From Phyllobacterium chamaecytisi (lineage in GTDB: Bacteria > Pseudomonadota > Alphaproteobacteria > Rhizobiales > Rhizobiaceae): 64,000 bases of DNA. The position numbers and the translations under genes are program-made. The DNA is taken from positions 496,001 to 560,000 of the forward strand of contig NZ_JAIQWW010000001.1 of the NCBI RefSeq assembly GCF_020164455.1, written 5' to 3'. The first letter of the stretch is position 1. Each line of letters starts with the position of its first letter. This document shows positions 1 through 8,603 of this stretch, one piece after another. Under the pieces are notes generated by a model. It had not been told where the DNA came from. It searched no databases and saw only the letters and a program-made list of their open reading frames with translations.

Positions 1-474
1 GGCATGTCGATCGAGAGCGCTGTTGGCGTCGGCTCCGGCACTTCCTACGGTGACACGGCTGGAAAGCAGACGAAAGCCGCTGCCCTGGCTGATCTCACCA
101 CGGCAGTTGCCATGTATTCCGGCGATCCGGCGGTTAACTGGACAAACCTGCATGATTGGGCGGGATGGAAGGCATTGAGCCCTGCATCGGTCAATACGGC
201 CACGCCGACACCGACATCAGCGCCGAGTGCCGAGACGGTCTATCCCATTCAGTCCAAGCGGACCGCGAGAGGAACGATATCGCTCTCCGCCTCGACTGTT
301 TCCGAAGCCGCTGCCGTCGATATCGCTGTTGGTACGTTGAGCGGCGGTTCGGGTCACGTCCTGCGATATGATCCCGGCCGGTTCTTCAAGATCGTATCGG
401 GAGAGCTTCGGGTCGCGCGCCGGCCTATCAAACCCGGCAGCTACGCCATTCAGGTCTCGGCCCGAGCCTCGTAG
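1..474 (+). CDS. Phage structural protein, 3' part only
   Basis: The frame is open from the first base, so this is probably the C-terminal part of a longer gene; the first Met codon is at 4. The visible part is rich in Ala, Ser and Thr. It ends in a cadherin/Ig-like strand pattern with YDPGRFFKI followed by GSYAIQVSA near the C-terminus. It lies upstream of the scaffold gene, where virion decoration or minor head proteins are common. I do not recognise the family. Confidence 0.5.
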   Translation, partial: GMSIESAVGVGSGTSYGDTAGKQTKAAALADLTTAVAMYSGDPAVNWTNLHDWAGWKALSPASVNTATPTPTSAPSAETVYPIQSKRTARGTISLSASTVSEAAAVDIAVGTLSGGSGHVLRYDPGRFFKIVSGELRVARRPIKPGSYAIQVSARAS

Positions 475-574
475 CAGTCACACCACATTTTCGAATTGGC
501 CTGCCAGCGGATGTTGGCGGGCGAACGGGCGGGATTGCCCATAGCAAGAGGCCGGATGGCCGGAAAGACCTGAC

Positions 575-1372
575 ATGAAACTCAAACTGATCACCATCGA
601 CGGCAAGACTTTTGCCGAAATTCAGGATGGCAAGCCCATCTATGTGCATGAAGATGGCAAGGAAGCGGCATTCGACGCTCCAACGACCGTCGCCACGATA
701 TCGCGCCTGAACGGCGAAGCCAAAACGCATCGTGAGGCCAAAGAGGCTGCCGAGGCGAAACTGAAGGTGTTCGAAGGCATCGAGGATGGCGACGCTGCCC
801 GCAAGGCGCTCGAAACCGTCAAGAACCTGAAGGATGGCGAACTGGTCACAGCCGGCAAGGTTGAAGAAATCAAGGCTGCGGCGAAGAAGGCCGCGGAAGA
901 GCAGGTCGCACAAGCAGCCAAAGCCAGTGGCGAGCAGATCAAGACACTGGAAGGCGAGCGCGACAAACTTCGCGATGACCTGTACGGCGAAAAGATCGGC
1001 GGAGCATTCTCGCGGTCGAAGTTCATCAGCGAAAAGGTCGCTATCCCTGCCGATCTGCTTCAGTCCCAGTTCGGTGGCCGTTTCAAGGTCGAGGATGGCA
1101 AGACCGTTGCCTATGACGCCTCCGGCAACAAGATCTATTCCCGCAGCAAGCCTGGCGAGATTGCCGAGTTTGATGAAGCGCTCGAAACCATCATCGATGG
1201 TTATGCCCACCGCGACGCTATCCTCAAGGGTACCGGGAACAGCGGTACGGGCTCAAAGGGAACCGGAACCAATAACAACGGTACCAAGCAAATCGGCCGC
1301 GCCGAGTTTGACGGTCTCGATCCTGCGAGCCGCGCAGCCAAGATGAAAGAAGGTTTCACCGTAACCGAGTGA
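575..1372 (+). CDS. Phage scaffold-like protein (DUF6651 type)
   Basis: This 265-residue protein precedes the coat gene, the usual place for a capsid assembly scaffold. Residues about 45-145 are strongly charged and rich in Ala, Lys and Glu, predicting a long helical coiled coil. A globular part follows with a GGRFKVEDGKTVAYD stretch near 165-180, then a Gly/Thr/Asn-rich linker near 215-235 and a short conserved tail. This layout matches DUF6651 phage proteins annotated next to P22-type coat genes. The scaffold role is inferred from position and composition. Confidence 0.7.
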   Translation: MKLKLITIDGKTFAEIQDGKPIYVHEDGKEAAFDAPTTVATISRLNGEAKTHREAKEAAEAKLKVFEGIEDGDAARKALETVKNLKDGELVTAGKVEEIKAAAKKAAEEQVAQAAKASGEQIKTLEGERDKLRDDLYGEKIGGAFSRSKFISEKVAIPADLLQSQFGGRFKVEDGKTVAYDASGNKIYSRSKPGEIAEFDEALETIIDGYAHRDAILKGTGNSGTGSKGTGTNNNGTKQIGRAEFDGLDPASRAAKMKEGFTVTE

Positions 1373-1479
1373 ACCTGACCTGATCCAATTTGCCGCGACC
1401 CGGATAGGTGGCGGTGTTCCGGGCTGGATAGCCCAACCAACCCCAAAACATCGCCATTTAGCCACGAAAGGGCTCCCAG

Positions 1480-2634
1480 ATGTCTAATACCATCACGGGT
1501 CTATTCCCGACCCTCTACAATGCACTCGACGTCGTATCCCGCGAACTGGTCGGCTTCATCCCGGCTGTTTCCTCGGATATGACATTCGAGCGCGCCGCAG
1601 TCGGCCAGACTGTCATTTCTCCCGTGGCACCGGCCGCGACTGCCACCGACATCACTCCCGGCGTTACGCCTCCGGATGATGGCGATCAGACCATCGGCAA
1701 TGTGTCGATGACCATCACCAAGGCCCGCCGCGTTCCTGTCCGCTGGAATGGTGAGCAGAAACTCGCCCTCGACAACAACGGTGCCAGCTACAACGTCATC
1801 CTGCGCGATCAGTTCGCCCAGGCCATGCGTACGCTGTGCAACGAAGTGGAAGGCGATCTTGCTGCCCTTCACGTCAATGCTTCCCGCGCCTATGGCACGG
1901 CCGGCACCACACCGTTCGCAACGAACCTTGCCGATACTGCCCAGGTCCGCAAGATCCTTTCGGACAACGGTGCGCCGCTCAGCGACCTGCAGTTGGTCAT
2001 CGATACATCTGCCGGCGCCAACATGCGCACCCTGACGCAGCTGTCCAAGGCCAATGAATCGGCTGATACGTCTCTGCTTCGCCGCGGCGTGCTGCTCGAC
2101 GTGCATGGCTTCGCTATCCGTGAATCCGGTCAGGTCAAGACTGCTACTGCCGGTACCGGTGCAGCTTCCACGACCAACGCTGCCGGTTATGCCGTCGGCG
2201 CAACGGTCATCACACTTGCCGCGGCTGGTACCGGCACGATCCTTGCCGGTGACGTCATCACCTTTGCCGGTGACACCAACAAGTACCTGGTCGCATCGGG
2301 CGATGCCGATGTATCCAACGCGGGTACGATCACGCTTGCTGCTCCCGGCCTTCGTAAGGCTATCCCGGCCGCTGCTACGGCGATCACGCTCGCTGCTGCT
2401 TCTGCTCGCAGCATGGGCTTCGCCCGCTCTGCAATTGCACTGGCAACCCGTGCCCCGGCACTTCCTGAGCAGGGCGACCTGGCTCGCGACCGCACGCTGG
2501 TCACCGATCCAGAATCCGGCTTGACCTTCGAAGTCGCGATGTACCCGCAGTACCGCCAGATGCAGTACGAAGTGTCTCTCGCTTGGGGTGTCAAAGCCGT
2601 CAAGGGCGAGCACATCACTGCGCTGCTCGGCTGA
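1480..2634 (+). CDS. Major capsid protein, P22 coat (gp5) family
   Basis: The 384-residue protein begins MSNTITGLFPTLYNALDVVS, typical of P22-type coat proteins, followed by the extended arm and spine regions of an HK97-fold subunit. Residues about 215-305 form a Gly/Ala/Thr-rich beta stretch, matching the inserted I-domain of this family. The C-terminus (YRQMQYEVSLAWGVKAVKGE) is also typical. The gene follows the scaffold gene and precedes the connectors. A P22-type coat combined with a long-tail module is noted under findings. Confidence 0.88.
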   Translation: MSNTITGLFPTLYNALDVVSRELVGFIPAVSSDMTFERAAVGQTVISPVAPAATATDITPGVTPPDDGDQTIGNVSMTITKARRVPVRWNGEQKLALDNNGASYNVILRDQFAQAMRTLCNEVEGDLAALHVNASRAYGTAGTTPFATNLADTAQVRKILSDNGAPLSDLQLVIDTSAGANMRTLTQLSKANESADTSLLRRGVLLDVHGFAIRESGQVKTATAGTGAASTTNAAGYAVGATVITLAAAGTGTILAGDVITFAGDTNKYLVASGDADVSNAGTITLAAPGLRKAIPAAATAITLAAASARSMGFARSAIALATRAPALPEQGDLARDRTLVTDPESGLTFEVAMYPQYRQMQYEVSLAWGVKAVKGEHITALLG

Positions 2635-2694
2635 TCTGAACCATAAGCCGGGGCCTCGGTCCCGGCTCCTCTCCTCGCAACAATGGAGTTCGCC

Positions 2695-3006
2695 ATGTCG
2701 AACACTATCCGGGTCAAGCCATGGTCAGACGATCAGGGTGATTTCGTCATCATCAATGAAGCGGATTTCGATCCGAAGTTCCACGAACTGCTCGACGCTG
2801 CCCCCGCAACGAAGCCTGCCGCTCCCGCGTCAACACCCGCTCCGGTCGATACCGGCGACAAGACTGCACTAGAGGTGCTCGCACTCGCTGACGGTAACTT
2901 CATGTCCTTTAAGTCGGCTGCGAAGAAGCTGCTCGGCGACAAGACGCCGTCGACCAAGCCCGAGATCATCGCGGCGCTTGAAGAACTCGCGACAACCCCG
3001 GAGTAA
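2695..3006 (+). CDS. Small phage head-region protein, unknown
   Basis: A 103-residue protein between coat and SGNH hydrolase. ATG 2695 is preferred over ATG 2683 because a GGAG lies seven bases before it. The middle (about 35-60) is a Pro/Ala/Thr-rich linker. The C-terminal 40 residues look like a small helical domain (FMSFKSAAKKLLGDKTP). A head decoration or fibre-base role is possible from position but not shown. Confidence 0.6.
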   Translation: MSNTIRVKPWSDDQGDFVIINEADFDPKFHELLDAAPATKPAAPASTPAPVDTGDKTALEVLALADGNFMSFKSAAKKLLGDKTPSTKPEIIAALEELATTPE

Positions 3007-3012
3007 GCCGAC

Positions 3013-4434
3013 ATGAACGTTTTACCCGCTGGATCATCCCAGACCCAAACCCTGCCACCCTATCAAGCGCTCACTATCTCCGGATCAGCGGGATCGGGCA
3101 GCCTTGTCCGTCTCGGCGACGTGCCTGGTGAAGATATGCAGGGCGTTACGCCGGTCGCAGCGGGTAAAACCATCGTCGTCGGCCCGTTCACCAAGCCAAC
3201 GCGTTACAATGTAATTTGTGATGTAGGGTCGCTTTCGTTCGGTATTGCTGCCGCCACCGCAGCGGCTATGGAGCGCAAGCAGCAGGTTGTCGCGACACGT
3301 GGCGCAATTCATGGCGGTGTCGCCAATTCCGGCACAACCATGACGCGCGGCGAACATCGCATGAAGGTGAACTTCGGGCCTTCGCCTTGCCGCGATATCC
3401 AACTCGTGTTCGGCAATTTTCAGGCAAGCGGATCCGCTGCGGAAGTAGCAGGACCGAACGCCATTACTGTCGAGGCCGCGATTGAAACGATATCGCCGAG
3501 CGTTGCGTTTGCCACGGTTACCTTCGGCGGTGATACGTCCGTAGTGATCCAGCCCGGCGCCGTTGTCATATCTGATCCCATTCCCCTTGACTTTGATGCC
3601 AATGCCTCAGCTTGGATCAGGACGGGCGTTATCGTCACTCTTGGTCAGTCATGGCCGCGTACCAGCATGTTCGCCATTACAGGCGAAGCGATGTATGAAA
3701 GCACCGAGGCTACCAGCCAGGTGCAAGCGACCGGCGCAATGGCTGCGCGTGCGACGGGCGCAGTTGCGGGCGGCGGATATATTCCGATGGCGATCATCGG
3801 TGTTCCCATGGAACCATTCCCATCAGTCGGTCTGCTTGGCGATAGCATCATGGCCGGTACGGTCGGCGATAGTTCCGATGCGACAACCGGCGCGCGCGGC
3901 ATGTTCGCTCGCGGCATGTACTTCACAGATGGCACGGTGTGGCCATGGGGGCTCTTGGCCCGAGCGTCTGAAACAGCGGCGTTCAATGTCGGTGTCGCGG
4001 GATATCGCCGTCGCGGCGTGATGGACTATTGCACCCACATCATCTGCGACTATGGCACGAATGACATTGCTGCCTCGGCAACACTTGCGGCAATTCAGGC
4101 TTCGCTCACCACGATATGGACAAGCGCCAAGCGGCGCGGCTGCAAGGTCTATCAGTCGCTCATTCTCCCGCGCACCAATGCGGGCAATACTGCACCATCT
4201 GCTGGCTTTACAGTCGGCGGCGTTCGCGACCAGTTGAATGCATGGATCATCACGCAAGTCGGCAATGGCATCCTTGATGGCTACATCGACACCAATGCCA
4301 TCGCGGAATCAAAGGTCACGCCGGGGCTTTGGGCCAACAGTGCTTGGACCAGTGATGGTACCCATCCGAATGCAGCCGGATGCATCGCAATCGCTGCAGC
4401 TGTTCGGTCCGTCGCCGCAGCATTCACGGTCTGA
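3013..4434 (+). CDS. Phage SGNH/GDSL-type esterase or lipase
   Basis: The 473-residue protein carries an SGNH hydrolase domain in its C-terminal half: block I GLLGDSIMAG with the presumed nucleophile Ser278, block III DYGTNDI with Asn350, and block V DGTHPN with Asp448 and His451. The first 260 residues are beta-rich and lack these motifs, so they may bind the virion or a substrate. SGNH enzymes deacylate or deacetylate lipids and polysaccharides. The gene sits among head genes, six bases after the previous one, so the enzyme may be a particle component. The substrate cannot be read from the sequence. Confidence 0.8.
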   Translation: MNVLPAGSSQTQTLPPYQALTISGSAGSGSLVRLGDVPGEDMQGVTPVAAGKTIVVGPFTKPTRYNVICDVGSLSFGIAAATAAAMERKQQVVATRGAIHGGVANSGTTMTRGEHRMKVNFGPSPCRDIQLVFGNFQASGSAAEVAGPNAITVEAAIETISPSVAFATVTFGGDTSVVIQPGAVVISDPIPLDFDANASAWIRTGVIVTLGQSWPRTSMFAITGEAMYESTEATSQVQATGAMAARATGAVAGGGYIPMAIIGVPMEPFPSVGLLGDSIMAGTVGDSSDATTGARGMFARGMYFTDGTVWPWGLLARASETAAFNVGVAGYRRRGVMDYCTHIICDYGTNDIAASATLAAIQASLTTIWTSAKRRGCKVYQSLILPRTNAGNTAPSAGFTVGGVRDQLNAWIITQVGNGILDGYIDTNAIAESKVTPGLWANSAWTSDGTHPNAAGCIAIAAAVRSVAAAFTV

Positions 4435-4439
4435 TCTCG

Positions 4440-4877
4440 ATGACCACGGTCGTTTACCGCGATGGCGTGATGGCTGCCGACAGCCGGGCATATGCCGGTA
4501 ACAAGCAGCCACTCGGCACAAAGCGGAAAATTCATCGGTTGGCTGATGGCTCTCTCTTCGGGTGTAGTTCCTCCAAGGTCGGGCTTCCAGAGAAGCTTCG
4601 ACGCTTGGTGGAGGAGTTCGGCGTCGAGACCTCATTCAAGGAATCGATTGATGCCCAAGCCATCGTGGTCAAACCCAACGGCGACATCTTCTATTTCAAC
4701 GCAGAAGATGGGTTTTCTGGTCCCATTGCTTCGGATTTCATCGCGATCGGGTCGGGCGAACACTTCGCACAAGGCGCTCTCATGATGGGAGCGGATGCAG
4801 TTCGCGCCGTCGAGATTGGCTGCGAATGTGACGTATGGACCGGCGGTCCCATTACCCAACTGAAACTTGAGGGCTGA
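4440..4877 (+). CDS. HslV/proteasome beta-like Ntn hydrolase, phage-encoded
   Basis: ATG 4440 follows the previous stop by five bases and yields MTTVVYRDGVMAADSRA at the N-terminus, the form of a threonine N-terminal-nucleophile hydrolase. After Met removal, Thr1 would be the nucleophile; Asp13 and Lys29 are 16 residues apart, the same spacing as Asp17 and Lys33 of proteasome beta and HslV subunits. A later IGSGEHFAQGA segment resembles the conserved SGG region. At 145 residues it is shorter than HslV. No HslU-like ATPase is nearby. A processing role in head assembly is possible; peptidase activity is inferred. Confidence 0.75.
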   Translation: MTTVVYRDGVMAADSRAYAGNKQPLGTKRKIHRLADGSLFGCSSSKVGLPEKLRRLVEEFGVETSFKESIDAQAIVVKPNGDIFYFNAEDGFSGPIASDFIAIGSGEHFAQGALMMGADAVRAVEIGCECDVWTGGPITQLKLEG

Positions 4878-4879
4878 TC

Positions 4880-5407
4880 ATGGCACTGATCGTTGAAACG
4901 GGCACGGGCTCTTCCACGGCGAATGCCTTCTGGGATGTCGCGAGCATCGACACCTATCACGCCTCCCATGGCAATGCCGAATGGACTGGCGCTGATGCCC
5001 TCAAGGAAGCCGCTATCATCCGCGCAACAGCATTCCTGTCCAATTCCTACCAATGGCAGGGGTGGAAGCGCAACGGGCGTCCTCAAGCCTTGGCATGGCC
5101 TCGCGTAGACGTGGTCGACAATGAGGGATGGGGCGTGGCCTTTGATGAAGTGCCGATCGAGATCAAATACGCCACGGCCGAGATTGCTTTGCGCGAGCTC
5201 GTTACACCAGGTTCGATGAACCCGGATTTCACTGCGTCCGAACAGGTCAAGCGTGAAAAGGTTGGTGATCTCGAAACCGAATACCTCAATGCAAACACCT
5301 CGGCGGAAGCGGCTCGGCCGGTTCTTCTCGTTGTCCGTGATCTAATCGGTGGATTGCTGCGCAAAGGTGCCGGAAACGCTCTCGTAGGGCAGGCGTACCG
5401 GGCATGA
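4880..5407 (+). CDS. Head-tail connector with DnaT-like domain
   Basis: The 175-residue protein resembles phage adaptor proteins annotated as DnaT-like ssDNA-binding (PF20557). It begins with a short beta segment ending SSTANAFWDVASIDTYHASHG, has a helical middle with QGWKRNGRPQALAWPR, and a paired-helix C-terminus. Position after the coat and before head closure fits the gp6/gp15-type adaptor ring under the portal. The name reflects domain similarity; a replication role is unlikely here. It overlaps the next gene by four bases. Confidence 0.7.
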   Translation: MALIVETGTGSSTANAFWDVASIDTYHASHGNAEWTGADALKEAAIIRATAFLSNSYQWQGWKRNGRPQALAWPRVDVVDNEGWGVAFDEVPIEIKYATAEIALRELVTPGSMNPDFTASEQVKREKVGDLETEYLNANTSAEAARPVLLVVRDLIGGLLRKGAGNALVGQAYRA

Positions 5408-5769
5408 GTGCGAAATTCAACTATGCCCGGTCGCAGCAAACCGCCCTTCGCCTGATAACCAAGTTCGGGCAAGCAGGATCCGTTGTGCGCGATGTGCCGG
5501 GCGGCGGTCCTGTCTATGACCCTGGTGAGCCTGTTCCGACGTCTTATGCCTGCACGCTGGCTGTCATGAAGTTCGACAACAGGGACATTGACGGCACGCT
5601 GATCAAGGCGAGTGACAAGAAGGTCTACATCGCTGCCAAAGGCTTCGCGATCATTCCTGTCACCACGGATCGGCTGCTGATCGGCGGTCTGTCCCACACC
5701 ATCGTTCGCGTCATGCCGCTCAATCCGGCGGGTATCAACGTCTATTTCGAAGTGCAGGCGAGGGCGTGA
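5404..5769 (+). CDS. Probable head closure or head-tail joining protein
   Basis: A 121-residue, beta-rich protein starting within the ATGA overlap of the adaptor gene. Its composition and place between adaptor and later tail genes fit a head completion (stopper) protein. No diagnostic motif is visible, so the assignment rests on gene order. A conserved hypothetical phage protein is the safe reading. Confidence 0.55.
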   Translation: MSAKFNYARSQQTALRLITKFGQAGSVVRDVPGGGPVYDPGEPVPTSYACTLAVMKFDNRDIDGTLIKASDKKVYIAAKGFAIIPVTTDRLLIGGLSHTIVRVMPLNPAGINVYFEVQARA

Positions 5770-6101
5770 TGTTGCAAATGGCGCTGATGTTATTTGCCGC
5801 TCACGCCTTGGCGGATTATCCGTTGCAAGGCGATTGGCTCTCGAAAGCGAAGAACCACAAGCTTTCGTTGGTACCGGGCGAAACGATCTGGCCGATGGCT
5901 CTTGCTGGTCATGCGGCGATCCATGCCTTGCTCATGCTTCTTGTGACAGGTTCCGTCATCATCGCCTTTGCCGAATTGGTCTGCCACACGGTGATCGATT
6001 ACGCGAAGTGCGACGGTCGGCTGACATATAATCAGGATCAGCTACTGCACGTGGCCTGCAAGGCTGTTTGGCTTGTGCTCATAGTTTCAGGTCTCGTCTA
6101 A
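5769..6101 (+). CDS. DUF3307 membrane protein in prophage
   Basis: A protein of about 110 residues with hydrophobic segments near 5-20, 40-65 and 90-110. It carries the DUF3307 signature FAAHALADYPLQGDWL and a second conserved part with H(T)VIDYAK. ATG 5769 overlaps the previous stop; GTG 5766 is an alternative. DUF3307 proteins are integral membrane proteins of unknown role found in bacteria and phages. Its place between connector genes is odd for a structural gene, so it may be a cargo gene acting on the host. Confidence 0.7.
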   Translation: MLQMALMLFAAHALADYPLQGDWLSKAKNHKLSLVPGETIWPMALAGHAAIHALLMLLVTGSVIIAFAELVCHTVIDYAKCDGRLTYNQDQLLHVACKAVWLVLIVSGLV

Positions 6102-7141
6102 TGCTTAAGCGCCTATCAGCCCGAGAGAAGTTCGAACAGCTCATCGCCGACTACGAGCCGCTGCTTCGAAACGCTTTCCTCGAGAGTATCCGCGACATCA
6201 AGTCGAATATCCAGATCGTTCGGATTATCGAACGATTGGAGCGGAACGATATCGCCGGCGCTATTGAAGCGCTGTATCTTGATCCGGCTGCCTTCCGGCC
6301 GCTCGATCGCGCCATTGCCCAGGCATTCGAAGGCGGCGGTGTGTCGACCGTGACGAACCTCCCTACGGTGCGCGAACCGAGCGGTGCAAAGCTCATTGTG
6401 CGCTTCGATGTCCGCAACTATCGGGCCGAGGCTTGGCTGCGAGATCATAGTGCCGGTCTTATCACCGACATCATTGCCGATCAGCGCGTAGGGCTTCGCA
6501 ACTTCCTGACCGATGGTCTTGAGGCAGGCAGGGGCCCGCGTGCAGTAGCACTGGATATCGCCGGTCGCCTCAATCGGGCAACGGGCGTCCGTGAGGGCGG
6601 TATCATAGGTCTGACATCCACTCAGACCAAATACGTTGCAACCGCGCGTGGCGAGCTTCTGTCGAACGATCCGGAGCAGTTGCGGCACTATCTGACCCGC
6701 AATCGGCGTGATAAGCGCTTCGATGCGACTGTTCGCAAGGCGATATCGACCGGCAAGGCCATTCCAGTCGCGACCGTCGACCGGATGACCACTCAGCAAT
6801 ATGCCAACCGGCTTCTGCTCCTTCGCGGCGAGACTATCTCCCGTACCGAAACCATGGGCGCATTCAATGCAAGCCAGATGGAAGCCTACCAGCAGCTGAT
6901 CGACAGCGGCGCGATCGCAGAATCGGCGATACAGCGCGTCTGGCATACGGCAGGAGACGGTCGCGTTCGTGACACCCATCAGGGCATGAACGGGCAGACA
7001 GTTGGTTTCAGGACACCGTTTCAATCGCCGAATGGTCCGTTGCTGCAATATCCGGGCGATCCAAGAGCTCCGGCTTCTGAAATCATCAATTGTCGGTGCC
7101 GCATGAGCATCAACATTGACTTCCTCGCGGATATCGACTGA
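6101..7141 (+). CDS. Minor head protein, SPP1 gp7 / Mu F family
   Basis: The 346-residue protein starts in a TAATG overlap. Its C-terminal half (about 230-335) holds the Mu F / SPP1 gp7 head-morphogenesis signature: a SRTETMGAFNASQMEAY helix, then W(H)TAGDGRVRDTH and a Cys/Arg-rich end (EIINCRCRM). In SPP1 gp7 binds the portal and affects DNA ejection. The N-terminal half is helical and less conserved. In most phages this gene lies next to the portal gene; here several connector genes come first. Confidence 0.85.
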   Translation: MLKRLSAREKFEQLIADYEPLLRNAFLESIRDIKSNIQIVRIIERLERNDIAGAIEALYLDPAAFRPLDRAIAQAFEGGGVSTVTNLPTVREPSGAKLIVRFDVRNYRAEAWLRDHSAGLITDIIADQRVGLRNFLTDGLEAGRGPRAVALDIAGRLNRATGVREGGIIGLTSTQTKYVATARGELLSNDPEQLRHYLTRNRRDKRFDATVRKAISTGKAIPVATVDRMTTQQYANRLLLLRGETISRTETMGAFNASQMEAYQQLIDSGAIAESAIQRVWHTAGDGRVRDTHQGMNGQTVGFRTPFQSPNGPLLQYPGDPRAPASEIINCRCRMSINIDFLADID

Positions 7142-7626
7142 TGGCCGTCTCAAATGTCTCTTTCGCCTCCCAGGTCGAGGAATGGGTGAGGGATACCGAA
7201 AAGCGCATGATCGCGGTGTTTCGGACCTCGGCAAGCATGGTCATCAAGGACATGCAGAAGACGCGCTTTGAAGGCGGTCTGAACCGGATTGATACCGGCG
7301 CTCACCTCGCTTCGATGCAGGTTGGCATCAATACGCCGCCGCAGGACGCGATCAAGAAGGCGACTGGAAAGCCTTCGGCACCATTCAACATGGGCGCAGT
7401 CGACGCAGTGATAGCCGGTGCAGAGATCGGCGATACCATCGTCGCCTCTTATGGCATGGCCTACTCGCTCCGGCTCGAATACGGCTTCGAAGGAACGGAC
7501 AGTCTCGGACGCAAGTACAATCAAAAGCCATATGCCTTCGTCCGCACCGCGGCGCAGCGGTGGCCACAAATCGTTGAGAAGGCCACGGAACTGGCCAAGG
7601 CTAGATCAGCAGCAAGGAATAAGTGA
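7141..7626 (+). CDS. HK97 gp10-like tail completion protein
   Basis: A 161-residue protein starting inside the stop of the minor head gene. It has an N-terminal helix that begins FASQVEEWVRDTEKRM, a DTGAHLASMQV segment, a GMAYSLRLEYGF segment and a C-terminal helix with FVRTAAQRWPQIVE. This is the pattern of HK97 gp10 / lambda-Z-like proteins that complete the tail end for joining to the head. Confidence 0.75.
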   Translation: MAVSNVSFASQVEEWVRDTEKRMIAVFRTSASMVIKDMQKTRFEGGLNRIDTGAHLASMQVGINTPPQDAIKKATGKPSAPFNMGAVDAVIAGAEIGDTIVASYGMAYSLRLEYGFEGTDSLGRKYNQKPYAFVRTAAQRWPQIVEKATELAKARSAARNK

Positions 7627-8048
7627 TGGCAGCCACAACGATCGAAGGGCGCATCCCCGAGGCTCTGCTGGCGCATATGGCGGCTTTGGTACTTTCTCCC
7701 GCGCTGCCCGTTGCATATCCCGACGTCGCGTTCTCGCCTCCGGCCAATGCTCCATATCTTCGGGTCTACTTCATCCCGAACGGCACCGAGCGTCTGTTCA
7801 TCGGCAACGGAGAGGAGAACCTGCATCAAGGCATCCTGCAGGTGACGGTTGTTTTCCCGGCCGGGCAGGGCGCCATCAAGCCGAATGATGTTGCCGGCAC
7901 GATCGCCAATCACTTCGGCGAAGGAACGCAGCTTCCGATTACCGGCGGCGTGATCCGCATCGACAAGAGGCCAAGCATCGAACCAGCGATGCAGGAAACC
8001 GACCTCATTCAGATTCCAGTCTCAATCAACTGGATTGCCTTCCTCTAA
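7626..8048 (+). CDS. Tail terminator-like protein (DUF4128)
   Basis: A 140-residue protein with the DUF4128 pattern: an N-terminal helix, YLRVYFIPNGTERLFIGNGE, a HQGILQVTVVFP strand and a QIPVSINWIAF end. Members form the tail terminator ring that stops tube growth and docks the head. ATG 7626 overlaps the previous stop (TGATG); GTG 7623 is an alternative. The next gene starts 52 bases later with a fresh ribosome site. Confidence 0.75.
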   Translation: MAATTIEGRIPEALLAHMAALVLSPALPVAYPDVAFSPPANAPYLRVYFIPNGTERLFIGNGEENLHQGILQVTVVFPAGQGAIKPNDVAGTIANHFGEGTQLPITGGVIRIDKRPSIEPAMQETDLIQIPVSINWIAFL

Positions 8049-8100
8049 AGGCTGCCGTCCCCGTCCCTTCGGCAAGGATTTCAGAGCATAGGAGGCCGCT

Positions 8101-8592
8101 ATGGCCACTTTATACCCGGTCGCCGGATGCAAGATCTATATCGGCCCTGCGATGGACCTCGAAGACGGTGACATGGTTGCCGCCGATTTCACCTCGGTCG
8201 TCTGGACCGAAGTCAAGAAATGGACATCGATGGGCGCATACGGCGATGCTGCGGCGCTGATCACGACCCAGGTCATCAGCGAGGCCCGAGACGTCAAGCA
8301 AAAGGGCACGCGCAATGCTGGCCAGATGCAGAACGTCTTTGCCGTGGCTGCTACTGATCCCGGTCAGATCGCGCTCATCGCGGCCGAAAAGACCAACCTG
8401 AACTATCCGATCAAGGTTGAGCTCAACGACAAGCCGGCCGTCGGCGCTTCGCCGAAGAACTCGATGCGTTACTTCATGGCTCTCGTCACGAGTGCGCAGG
8501 AGGCAGGCGGCGCTGCCAATACGGTGCAGAGCCTGAATTCAACCTTCGAAATCAACTCGAACATCGTGCCCGTCGCCGCGTCGGCCACGTAA
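8101..8592 (+). CDS. Major tail tube protein
   Basis: The 163-residue protein follows an AGGAGG site. It is beta-rich with the typical order N-terminal loop, strands, then a KSNMRYF-like segment (SPKNSMRYFMALVTS) and a variable C-terminus with FEINSNIVPV. Size and position between terminator and tail chaperone are those of siphovirus tail tube subunits. High expression is suggested by the strong ribosome site. Confidence 0.78.
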   Translation: MATLYPVAGCKIYIGPAMDLEDGDMVAADFTSVVWTEVKKWTSMGAYGDAAALITTQVISEARDVKQKGTRNAGQMQNVFAVAATDPGQIALIAAEKTNLNYPIKVELNDKPAVGASPKNSMRYFMALVTSAQEAGGAANTVQSLNSTFEINSNIVPVAASAT

Positions 8593-8603
8593 GGAGACCA
8601 AGC

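Noticed and set aside
1501-2613. Long minus-strand open frame (370 codons) opposite the coat gene
   Set aside because: It is a mirror of the codon bias of the coat gene; its translation has no family features and no ribosome site.
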